DNA of 38,201 bases from Aestuariibaculum sediminum (GTDB lineage: Bacteria; Bacteroidota; Bacteroidia; Flavobacteriales; Flavobacteriaceae), in NCBI RefSeq assembly GCF_014596945.1, contig NZ_JACVXB010000014.1, forward strand, positions 1-38,201, in the 5' to 3' direction. This document shows, one piece after another, positions 1 through 8,090 of this stretch. The notes below the pieces were generated by a model. That model searched no databases, was not told where the DNA came from, and was given only the letters and a program-made list of their open reading frames with translations. Position 1 is the stretch's first letter. Each line of letters begins with the position of its first letter. The position numbers were made by a program, and so were the translations under genes.

Positions 1-42
1 AAGTGGAGGATTTGACTTAGGGTTAAACATAAATTTTAGTTT

Positions 43-73
43 AAAAGGTTACATGGTTTTGTAGCCTTTTTTT
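43..73 (+). terminator. Rho-independent terminator of an upstream gene
   Basis: A 10-bp stem (AAAAGGTTAC at 43-52 pairing with GTAGCCTTTT at 61-70, one G-T pair) with an 8-nt loop runs into a T tract. It presumably ends a gene whose last codons lie at or before base 1-20; too little is present to identify that gene. Confidence 0.6.
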
Positions 74-79
74 ATTCGT

Positions 80-523
80 GTTAAAAAGAAAATTCCATGA
101 GTATTTTGGATTCTAAAGAGGAGTCTCTTTAGTGATATAATGGCGTTAAATTAAACTTTTCCTTTTTGTGAAATCCGCTTAAAATTAAATTAATATAAAA
201 ATAACATAGAGAGTAGTAAAATTGATTATATTATGTATGCTATTAATCGTTTTAAGAAATGACCTTGCGTCTAGATGAGCTTGCTCAAATAGAACAAGGT
301 CTTTTAGTTCAAATGGGTATTAATTAATTGTTTTTGAGGTTAATACGAATAAGTTTTTTAATTTTATAAATCCAAATAAATAATCTTTATCCTAATAATC
401 CGATCTTAAAGGGTTTTATTTATTAGCAAAATTAGAGATAGAGCGCTCTTTATGTGTAGCATTAAAATGTTTTACATGACTGCTTCGTCTTACGGTAGGT
501 TTTGTTAATTAAAATTTTAGGAT
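80..523. other. Gene-poor stretch with a nested hairpin
   Basis: I see no convincing gene here. A nested inverted repeat is present: GACCTTG (261-267) pairs with CAAGGTC (295-301), enclosing GAGCTTGCTC (277-286), and is followed by TTTT. A 22-codon ATG frame (260-328) covers the same bases but has no recognisable product. The stretch may be the worn edge of the IS scar that follows. Confidence 0.4.
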
Positions 524-802
524 ATGAATACTACACTTAAAGTAACATCATGGAATGTGGAATGGCTTGATAAACTATTTGACAATATTGATGGAAAAAA
601 GCAAAAGCGAATCGATGCCATTAAAAAAGAAATCTTAGATATTAATGCGGATGTCTTATGTATTTTAGAAGGTCTTAAAGCAGAAGATAAAATGCTTGAC
701 TTTTTGTCAAAATGTTTTAGGAAATAAGTATAATCTGGTTAAAGCTTTAGATAATGATTATAAAACCCAAGGTAGACAATGGTGCAAAAAACGGCTATAT
801 TG
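524..802 (+). pseudogene. Truncated endonuclease/exonuclease/phosphatase fragment
   Basis: The first 67 codons encode the start of an endonuclease/exonuclease/phosphatase-type protein: a beta-strand with TSWNVEWLD (the catalytic Asn-Glu region of this metal-dependent fold), then ADVLCILEG. The frame stops at 725. In the +1 frame, from about base 720, the same protein continues (GNKYNLVKALDNDYKTQG, then RQW) to a TGA at 800-802, where unrelated IS-end repeats begin. The gene is therefore both frameshifted and missing most of its catalytic domain. Family members are usually several hundred residues long. The fold assignment rests on one motif region and is moderately sure; that the gene is dead is clear from the sequence. 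Confidence 0.65.
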
Positions 803-882
803 AGCCACCCACAGCGGATTAAAGTGAGCATAGCGCGGCGGATAAAACTGAGCCACCTGCAGCGGACGAAAGTGAGCCACTA
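791..882. repeat. Degenerate ~23-bp tandem repeats, IS21-type terminus remnant
   Basis: Four imperfect units resembling GCGGAtnAAAntGAGCCACC follow each other (around 791-810, 811-833, 834-859 and 860-882). GAGCCAC appears in three of them, and GAGC is followed by ATAG in the second. Multiple internal terminal repeats of this sort are typical of IS21-family ends. No istA or istB gene is present, so I read this as an orphan end left after deletion. It is visibly richer in G+C than its surroundings. Confidence 0.5.
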
Positions 883-963
883 AAAATCGATTCTATTTGT
901 ACGGCATTACCGATCTTATAATCAATGGAGTTGCAATAAAAAGTCGGACATTTTTTTTAAGAC

Positions 964-1870
964 CTATGCTACATTTTTAAATTGATAAAATTCTTGTTCT
1001 ACTTCATAAGGAGTTTTATACCCTAAAAAGGAGTGTAAACGTTTTCTATTATACCATATTTCGATGTACTCAAAAACAGCGGTTTTAGCCTGTTCTATAG
1101 TTTTAAAATCATCATCATAAATAAGTTCTACCTTTAATGTTTTAAAGAATGATTCAGCAACTGAATTAACCCAACAATTTCCCTTTCTACTCATAGATTG
1201 GGTTACCAAAGGGTTGGATTTAATAAAAGATCTAAATGTTTTTGAGGCATATTGTATTCCTCGATCTGAGTGAAATATTAAATCCATGTTTATGGTACGC
1301 TTGCTTTCAGCCATTTTCCAGGCTGGAATAATAGTTTGATCGGTATGTAAACTTGTACTTAATGACCAACCTATTACCTGCCTATCAAACAAATCAATAA
1401 TTGTGGTTAGGTATAGCCAGCCTTGATAGGTTTGGATATAGGTAATATCACTAACTCAAGCTTCATTTAATCTACTGGGATTAAAGTTTCTGTTCAATAA
1501 ATTTCTACAAACCGGATAACTGTGATTGGAATCTGTGGTAGCTTTAAATTTTCTTTTGTGTTTGCTTACCCAATTGTTAGCCCTCATAATTTTAGCCACT
1601 CTAAACCTGGATATACAGTAGCCTTTACGTTTAAGTTTTTCTGCTATTCGTGTAGATCGATCCATATCGTTTTTTGCTCTGATCAAATTCCGTTTTAATC
1701 AAATCCGTAAATAGGCTAAGTTCCAATCTTCGTTTTGATGGTCCAGCCGTATACCACCTATAAAAACTACTCCTACTTATTTTAAAAACCTTGCACATCC
1801 TCTCAATCGGATATAAATGTTTATAGCTGGCTATAAATCCATAGATTTCCCATCGCTCTTGGAGAAGATG
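964..1870 (-). pseudogene. IS3-family transposase OrfB (DDE integrase), broken
   Basis: The rve/DDE integrase part is clear: FHSDRGIQYAS (second Asp), then NCWVNSVAESFFKTLKVEL (the catalytic Glu region), and a C-terminal YNRKRLHSFLGYKTPYE motif. Two lesions break it. An in-frame TGA at 1456-1458 replaces the Trp codon expected before VSDIT. A GATCGATC stretch at 1655-1662 looks like a 4-bp duplication that shifts the frame between KKRYGS and TRIAEKLKRKG. The upstream part (HLYPIERMCKVFKISRSSFY) is readable on the minus strand in the frame overlapping the end of orfA, as expected for -1 frameshifting IS3 elements. Not functional as read. Confidence 0.85.
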
Positions 1871-2127
1871 TGCACGGCCTTTTTTAATATCTCAAGTTCA
1901 AGTTCCTTTTCTCTAAGTGCTTTGCGTAGTCTTTTAACCTCTAATGTGTCATCAGGTATTGCTTTTTCTGGCTTAGGAGATATTGTTGTTTTGGCAGCCT
2001 TTCGCCATTTATAAATCCTTTGAACTTCTAAACCCAACTCGTCTGCTAATTCTTTTATATTCTCGCGCTGGTAACTTAACCGAACTGCTTGCTCCTTTAA
2101 TTTAGGACTGTAATATCGTTTTTTCAT
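1831..2127 (-). CDS. IS3-family transposase OrfA
   Basis: This 98-residue protein has the OrfA layout: an N-terminal helix-turn-helix (YSPKLKEQAVRLSYQ, then ELADELGLEVQRIYKWRK) and a C-terminal Leu/Glu/Lys-rich coiled coil (about residues 63-87, LEVKRLRKALREKELELEIL). OrfA binds the IS ends and is fused to OrfB by frameshifting to make the active transposase. OrfA itself looks intact, but its partner orfB is broken, so the element is probably dead unless a related copy acts in trans. Confidence 0.85.
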   Translation of the reverse strand: MKKRYYSPKLKEQAVRLSYQRENIKELADELGLEVQRIYKWRKAAKTTISPKPEKAIPDDTLEVKRLRKALREKELELEILKKAVHIFSKSDGKSMDL

Positions 2128-2199
2128 GTTTCTAAGATATTTGTTTTATAACAAACAGTCTTAAATTTTATGTACGAGTAAAGGTAGCAACTCCATTAT

Positions 2200-2418
2200 T
2201 TGAAGGTTTATAGGGTTTCAACAAATAATAAGCGGAAAGCATCTTATCAGGAGTTAGAATTTGATGTCATTCATAAATGTAATTTTCCTAAAAAGGTTTC
2301 AAGTGGAAATTCACAAAGGTTTGTTTTTGTATTGCCAAAGTTTTCATTGGGAGATAGTGAAGGTGTGGAATTTGAATTATTAGAAAATAATGGATGTAGG
2401 AAGTTTATATTAAAATAG
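2200..2418 (+). pseudogene. Orphan 3' gene remnant next to the IS3 element
   Basis: A 72-codon open frame begins with TTG three bases after the IS3 inverted repeat and ends in ENNGCRKFILK. I do not recognise the product. The start coincides with the IS edge, so the true start was probably lost on insertion and this is the C-terminal part of an older gene. The sequence (YQELEFDVIHKCNFPKK) reads like real protein, with mixed beta and charged segments. It could be the tail of the nuclease gene broken at 524-802, but nothing here proves that. Confidence 0.3.
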
Positions 2419-2867
2419 AATTTCTTCAAAAAGAATGAGATGAAAAGTTTTGATATTACATATTTATTGATTTTTTGTTGGCATATATTATTTTAAAAGT
2501 TATATTTGTTATTGAATGATTTTTCTTATTCTTTTTTAAGAAAAATCATTATTATAAAGATTTATGTGAACATCAATTTTATAGTAAATAATTTTAAAGT
2601 ATTCAGTGATATTGTCATAAACTAGATAGGATAAGAAAGAGGTCTTACATCGTTAGTCAACCTAACCATAGTGAAAAAAAAGTACTCATAATCAATTCAT
2701 TTGTGATTAAATTCATTGTTGCTTTTTCTGATGTAATGCGTGCATAAATAGTTAATTAAAGTAACAAAATATCTGGAAGTTTACGTAATTAATATAATTT
2801 ATTAAAACAAAATCATTTAATTAATGAGAAGTAGTGGGCTTCATATATACCAAAATAACAATTAAAA
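2419..2867. other. Intergenic region before the peptide-system block
   Basis: I see no gene here. The stretch is very AT-rich and contains the perfect hairpin at 2515-2550. The last 100 bases presumably hold the promoter of the lipoprotein gene at 2868, but I could not find an exact TAnnTTTG -7 element. Confidence 0.5.
2515..2550. terminator. Bidirectional hairpin terminator candidate
   Basis: AATGATTTTTCTTA (2515-2528) and TAAGAAAAATCATT (2537-2550) form a perfect 14-bp stem with an 8-nt loop. The arms are A/T-rich, giving T tracts on both strands. It separates the IS scar from the gene block that follows. Confidence 0.5.
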
Positions 2868-4850
2868 ATGAAATATCTAGGTTACTTATTATTGACATCA
2901 ATATTATTTTCTTGTAATCAGAAACCCAAGGATGTGCAACGTTGCTTGGAACTTGCTGGAGAAAATAAGGCTGAACTACAAAAAGTAATAAATCACTATC
3001 TTAAAACTAAAGAAAATTTAAAGTTGGAAGCAACTTATTTTTTGATTGAAAACATGGATACAAAGTATTCATATAATAATGAAGAAATAGGGCCTCATAA
3101 AAGTCTTCTGAGTTTTGTAGATTCTTTGCATAAAGCCCAAGACCCAGTAATTATCAACCCTTCAAAATTCTGGACAGGAGATAATGTTTTTACAGATGGG
3201 CATACTGTAGTAGATAGTTATTGGGACACGCTAAAATTGAAAAATGGACCATTAAACTCAAGATCCTTAACTGTTTTACCTGACCTTCAAACTGTTAAGG
3301 CTAATCAGTTAATCGAAAATATTGATTATGCGTTTAAGGTCTGGGAAAATCCTTGGGCAAAGCATTTAAATTTTGATCAATTTTGTGAATATGTTCTTCC
3401 GTACCGAAATTTGACAGAACCTATTACTCAATGGAGAAAAGAGGTTTATGAAGACTATAAATCTGAATTAAAAAAAGTAAATTATTCTGAAAATATAGCG
3501 CTCAATGCCGCCCAAGCTCTATATGAAAGGGTAAGTGTTGTTAAAAATAACTATTTTACTTTTAGAGAATATCCAGATTTGGGATGGGAAGATTTAAATA
3601 AGGTAAGGATGGGAACTTGTAGAGATCAGAGTAATTTTATTATATATGTTATGCGCTCACAAGGAATTCCAATTGGAACTGTGTTTCTCCCTTATGGAAC
3701 GGAATGGGAAGTACTTCTAGACTCTAAAGGAAATTATTTGCAGTTTGGTGCTGAAAATTTTCCTCCAGATGAAGATTCTAATTATTATTTATCCGAATGG
3801 AAAAGTCCAGCCACTTCTGCATCTAAATTTTTTCAGCATTCTTTTAAAAAGGATATGAGACTACTAAAAATGCTAGCATTGGAGGATATACCTCCTTTTT
3901 TTAGAGACCCTAATTTAAAAGATGTAACAGAATATTTACATGAAAACGCAAACGAAGTTAGTGTAGAAGTAATTAAGGGGTCTAAAGATCATAAGGTAAT
4001 TTATTTATGTGATTACACTTCGAGCAACAAATGGTCGGCAATAGATTGGACAGAAATCAAAAACGACAGATGTACTTTTTCATCTGTTGGGAGTGGTAAA
4101 ATTTATATGCCTGCAGAATATAAAAATAATGAGTATAATTATATTCATCCTCCAATATACTTGGAAGAAAATGGTCATAAAATAATTCTTAATGCAAATC
4201 TGGAAGAAAAGGAAAAAATTAGATTATATAGAAAGCATCCAAGAGGAATTGGGGAAACAAGATTTGCGAAAAAAATGATTGAAACCTATTTTCAGGTCGC
4301 TAATAAATCTGATTTTTCGGATGCAGTAACTATATTTAAGATAAAGGATATACCAGATAAGGCAGAAGAGGTGAAAGTTAATTTGAATAAGAAATATCAA
4401 TTTATTAGGCATGTTGCCGATACTACTATCAACATAGCCGAATTGGGTTTCTTTGACAAGAATGAGACACGTTTAAATGGAAAAGTCATATGTTCTTCAA
4501 AGGATACCAAGTTTAGACCTGAATATGCTTTTGATGGAAATATTAGAACTAATTACAATAATGATAATACAAAATCTTGGATTGGACTGGCACTAGATAG
4601 ACCTATTGAAATTTCTAAAGTGAAGTACTTGTTTAGGAATTCCTTTAATACTATCGAGCCAAACAATCAATATGAACTTTTTTATTGGCAAGATAGTGGT
4701 GGTTGGATATCCTTGGGGAAAAAAAATGCTCAACTGGATTATATAGATTTTATAGCACCAAAAAACGCTCTGCTATTATTAAGAAATCATACTCAAGGAA
4801 ATGCGGAAATGATATTTTTTATGAAGGCAGGAGAACAAATTTGGGGATAG
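2868..4850 (+). CDS. Transglutaminase-fold lipoprotein, divergent active site
   Basis: The 660-residue precursor begins with a lipoprotein signal (MKYLGYLLLTSILFSC; lipidated Cys16), so it should be anchored in the periplasm or on the surface. It is a clear paralog of the protein at 8091-10193. They share AGENKAELQKVINHY near the N terminus, ENIDYAFKVWENPWAKH at mid-length, a transglutaminase-like core, and a discoidin-like beta-rich C terminus ending QIWG. In the core, the nucleophile is kept (GTCRDQ, Cys251), but the following segment GTEWEVLLDSKGNYLQFG lacks the His and Asp that the paralog has. It may be a non-catalytic peptide-binding or immunity version, or use other residues. It stands alone, 268 bp before the next gene, on the same strand. 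The fold call is moderately sure; the substrate is unknown. Confidence 0.7.
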   Translation: MKYLGYLLLTSILFSCNQKPKDVQRCLELAGENKAELQKVINHYLKTKENLKLEATYFLIENMDTKYSYNNEEIGPHKSLLSFVDSLHKAQDPVIINPSKFWTGDNVFTDGHTVVDSYWDTLKLKNGPLNSRSLTVLPDLQTVKANQLIENIDYAFKVWENPWAKHLNFDQFCEYVLPYRNLTEPITQWRKEVYEDYKSELKKVNYSENIALNAAQALYERVSVVKNNYFTFREYPDLGWEDLNKVRMGTCRDQSNFIIYVMRSQGIPIGTVFLPYGTEWEVLLDSKGNYLQFGAENFPPDEDSNYYLSEWKSPATSASKFFQHSFKKDMRLLKMLALEDIPPFFRDPNLKDVTEYLHENANEVSVEVIKGSKDHKVIYLCDYTSSNKWSAIDWTEIKNDRCTFSSVGSGKIYMPAEYKNNEYNYIHPPIYLEENGHKIILNANLEEKEKIRLYRKHPRGIGETRFAKKMIETYFQVANKSDFSDAVTIFKIKDIPDKAEEVKVNLNKKYQFIRHVADTTINIAELGFFDKNETRLNGKVICSSKDTKFRPEYAFDGNIRTNYNNDNTKSWIGLALDRPIEISKVKYLFRNSFNTIEPNNQYELFYWQDSGGWISLGKKNAQLDYIDFIAPKNALLLLRNHTQGNAEMIFFMKAGEQIWG

Positions 4851-5013
4851 ACAGGATGCGGTATATTTAATTGGTTCTATGTGAAATTTAAGAATTATCC
4901 CGTTATAAGTCCATATAGCCTGATAAAGTGTAGTTGTTTTATTTATAGTGTTAAAACATTTAAAATGATTATTTAGTAATCCTTATTTGAATGATTTGTC
5001 ATCTATAAACTGT

Positions 5014-6945
5014 ATGAATAAATCGTATTATTGTAAGTAAATAAAGACATTAAGCATCGTAAAAATTAATCATTTTATAGAAATAACTTTAGGTCTAATA
5101 GTTTTAATTATACTATTATTGATTCCTAGTATTAATTGTCATCAATACGTCAATTCAACAATAACAAGCAAGTTATTAATGTTTTTAGTTGTTTGTCTTT
5201 TGATTTTTGGAGTTCTTATATTCAGATTTCTTTTTTCTAAAAATCCATCAATAAATCTTTCCATATTAGATATAGGTCTTTTTATTCTTTTACTTTATGT
5301 TCTAATTAACAGGTATGTTATTCAAATTGAATTTGGTTTTTCAATTCGATATATTGAATTGTTAGGAATTAGTTTGTTTTATCTGGTTCTAAGAAGTTTA
5401 TCGGTGAAAGTCTATTCATGGTTGTTTTTAACCATTATTTTATCTTCAATATTACAAGCTATTCACGGAAATTTACAATTACTTGATTTTTGGGAGTCAA
5501 ATCATTCAGGATTTAAAATAACAGGTAGTTTTTTTAATCCAGGTCCTTATGCAGGTTTCTTAGCTTCTGTTTGGCCAGTAAGTTTAGGGATGTATTTTTT
5601 TAAAGATAAATTTTTGGTCGCTGCTAAATCGTTTAATTCTAACACAAAAATTGTAAATAGTGTTATTTCTGTTGCTTGTGAGTATATCCCATTGATTGGT
5701 CTTATAAGTGTATTTATTGTTTTACCATCCACTCAGTCCAGAGCTGCTTGGCTGGCTGTTATAATGAGTAGTACCCTCCTAATAGAATATAAGTATAGCT
5801 ATGCTGCTAGATTTTTAAAATCATTGAAAGGTTCAAAGAAAATTTATTTGGCAATTTTAGTTTTCTGTGTTTTTGCAGTTGGAATCCTGGGTGTATACCA
5901 TTTTAAAAAGGCTTCGGCTGATGGTCGTTTGTTTGTATGGAATGTTTCATCAGGTATCATAAAAGATAACCCTTTGACAGGTGTTGGATTTGATAGATTC
6001 AAAGCACACTATATGGATTATCAAGCCACTTATTTTAAAAGTAATAATGGGGCTTTAGCAGGAGATGTTGCAGATAATACATATTATGCGTTTAATGAGT
6101 GGCTTCAATTCATTGTTGAAGAAGGGTTTTTAGGTTTTGTAATACTGTTGTTTTTTTTATGGTGTTTGTATAAGGTCGTAAAGGAAAATCGAAATAAACA
6201 TCCGTTTATTATGATAGCTACTTCTATTTTACTGTCAATCGGTGTATTTTCCTTTTTTTCATACTCTTTACAAATACTACCTATTAAACTTTTAATTATA
6301 ACCTCATTTGCATTTTTGGCCAATTCTGATCAAAATAAATTTTTTAGGCTGATTAAAATAGACTCCCAACTCTCAGTAATAAAATTTTTTAAGGGGTTTT
6401 TGGCGGTGTTAGGATTTGTTATTGTATTTAAAGGCTATGAGTATTCTAAGTATTTAGAAGATGGATTTATTACATGGAAGAACGCAATAACTGTTTACCA
6501 ATATGGAGATTATGAAGGGTGCATTGATGAGTATCAAAAGGTCTATCAAGTATTTAAAAAAGATGGTGATTTTTTAATGAATTATGGGAAAGCCTTAACA
6601 ATGTCCAATAAGAACGAAAAAGCAATTCAAATATTGGAAAAATCAAAAATTTATCTAAATACCACGATTATTCAAACAGCCTTAGGAGATGCGTATAAGG
6701 ATTTAAAACAATATAAGAAGGCTGAAAAGGCTTATGAGCAAGCTTATAATATGATTCCCATTCGTTTTTATCCTTTGTATTTGTTGGCGAAGTTATATGA
6801 CGAAAGTGGAGATAAACAAAAGGCTCTTGAAATGGCTGATGAAATATTAAATAAAGAGACAAAAATTCCTTCAACGGCTATCAGGGAAATTAAGTCAGAA
6901 ATGAAAATAATTATAAATAAGTATGAAGGGCAAAATGATTTATGA
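5014..6945 (+). CDS. Wzy/O-antigen-ligase-like membrane protein with TPRs, early stop
   Basis: This polytopic inner-membrane protein has the Wzy_C/O-antigen-ligase hallmark region: SRAAWLAV after a hydrophobic block, DNPLTGVGFDRF, then a loop and NEWLQFIVEEGFLG. The last 170 or so residues form TPR-like repeats (WKNAITVYQYGDYEGCIDEY, LGDAYKDLKQYKKAEKAYEQ). Family members join glycans to lipid or protein acceptors. The start is odd. ATG at 5014 opens the frame (MNKSYYCK), TAA at 5038-5040 interrupts it, and the same frame then runs open through a perfect first membrane helix (about 5068-5130) to 6945. The only standard start after the stop is TTG at 5119, which would cut off most of that helix. 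Either codon 9 mutated or an ATT/ATA start is used. The HlyD-like gene follows 22 bp downstream. A role in modifying the peptides is inference from position. Confidence 0.7.
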
Positions 6946-6967
6946 TTCTTAAAAGGAAAATACAAAT

Positions 6968-8080
6968 ATGAAAGGCAAACACATAAATCAACGGCAAAGC
7001 ATCGTTTTACTTGTATTCTTTGTAATGGCTTTACTCTCTTGTAAAGAAGGTAAAAAGAAAGTCGATCAAGATCAGACAATAACAAAACAAGAATATTTAC
7101 CAGAAAAAAATGAGGTAGGTATTATGGTTTTAGAAAAAGGCATTTTTCAAAAGGAAATTGTCAGTAATGGAAAGCTTATTGCATTACAAAAAAATCAACT
7201 CAAGTTTGATGTGAGTGAAAATATAGATAAGCTTTTAGTAAAAAATGGTGATTATGTTAGAGAAGGGCAAACATTAGCTGTTTTAAAAGATTTTACTTAT
7301 CGGCAGTCGTATGATAAAGCAAAAATTAACCTAAAAAAAGCGGAGTTAGAATTTCATGATAAACTGGTGGGTAGAGGTTATGAAACTTTCAATAAGGACA
7401 GTATACCTTCTGAAGAATATGAAATGTTATCGATTCGTTCCGGGTATAAAGATGCACTGCATGATCTAAAGAACACCGAGTTCAATTTAAAATCTACAAA
7501 ACTCATTAGTCCTTTTAGTGGTAAGATAGCTAATATAAAATATAAAGAACATGAACAAATTAACGCAGGGGCAGATGTTATGACATTAATAAATGACACA
7601 GTTTTTGAAGTAGAGTTTTATTTAATAGAATCTGAAATTTTTCAAATACAGTTGGGTGGTGAAGTAGAAGTAGAACCTTTTGCTTCGGGAAAGTTGGTGA
7701 AAGGTACTATAACAGCAATTAATCCACAGGTAGAAAAGGATGGAACTATTTTAGTGAAGGGTAAAATTAATAATAGAGGAGCATTAATGGATGGTATGAA
7801 TGTTAAGGTTTATATAAAAAAGGATATCTCTAATCAGCTCGTAGTTCCTAAATCAGCTGTTGTTTTACGTCAAAATCAGGAAGTTTTATTTACGGTTAAA
7901 TCGGGGAGAACATATTGGACTTATGTACAGACTATTCATGAAAATAGTCATGAATACAGCGTCATTCCACATCCAGATAAGAGTAGTGCATCTTTAAAGG
8001 AAGGGGATTCTATAATTGTATCGGGGAATTTAAATTTAGCCCATGACGTAGAAGTTTTAATTAAAAGTACTAATCGATAA
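6968..8080 (+). CDS. RND efflux periplasmic adaptor (membrane-fusion) lipoprotein
   Basis: This 370-residue HlyD/AcrA-type membrane-fusion protein bridges an inner-membrane RND pump and an outer-membrane channel. It has a lipoprotein signal with Cys at LLSCKEG (about residue 25). A lipoyl-like half-motif follows (VSENIDKLLVKNGDYVREGQ), then a helical hairpin (AKINLKKAELEFHDKL) that is short for the family. The second lipoyl half (STKLISPFSGKIANIKYKEH) and a beta-barrel/membrane-proximal domain complete it. The downstream RND and TolC genes (10200, 13345) are its natural partners. The transglutaminase-fold gene at 8091 is inserted between them, 10 bp after this gene, so the lipoprotein is probably co-expressed with the pump. 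This is the only adaptor in the window although there are two RND permeases. Confidence 0.88.
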   Translation: MKGKHINQRQSIVLLVFFVMALLSCKEGKKKVDQDQTITKQEYLPEKNEVGIMVLEKGIFQKEIVSNGKLIALQKNQLKFDVSENIDKLLVKNGDYVREGQTLAVLKDFTYRQSYDKAKINLKKAELEFHDKLVGRGYETFNKDSIPSEEYEMLSIRSGYKDALHDLKNTEFNLKSTKLISPFSGKIANIKYKEHEQINAGADVMTLINDTVFEVEFYLIESEIFQIQLGGEVEVEPFASGKLVKGTITAINPQVEKDGTILVKGKINNRGALMDGMNVKVYIKKDISNQLVVPKSAVVLRQNQEVLFTVKSGRTYWTYVQTIHENSHEYSVIPHPDKSSASLKEGDSIIVSGNLNLAHDVEVLIKSTNR

Positions 8081-8090
8081 TTTTTTTGTA

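Larger units (their letters stand above)
924..2197 (-). mobile_element. Degenerate IS3-family insertion sequence
   Basis: The element is bounded by 11-bp perfect inverted repeats, AATGGAGTTGC (924-934) and GCAACTCCATT (2187-2197). Between them lie IS3-type orfA and orfB on the minus strand. No target-site duplication can be recognised beside the ends (ATC on the left, ATT on the right). OrfB carries two inactivating lesions. A fragment of a nuclease gene lies to the left and an orphan frame starts at once on the right, so the element probably landed in older debris or deleted flanking DNA. Confidence 0.8.

Noticed and set aside
1817-2014. 65-codon plus-strand frame
   Set aside because: Antisense of the IS3 orfA gene.
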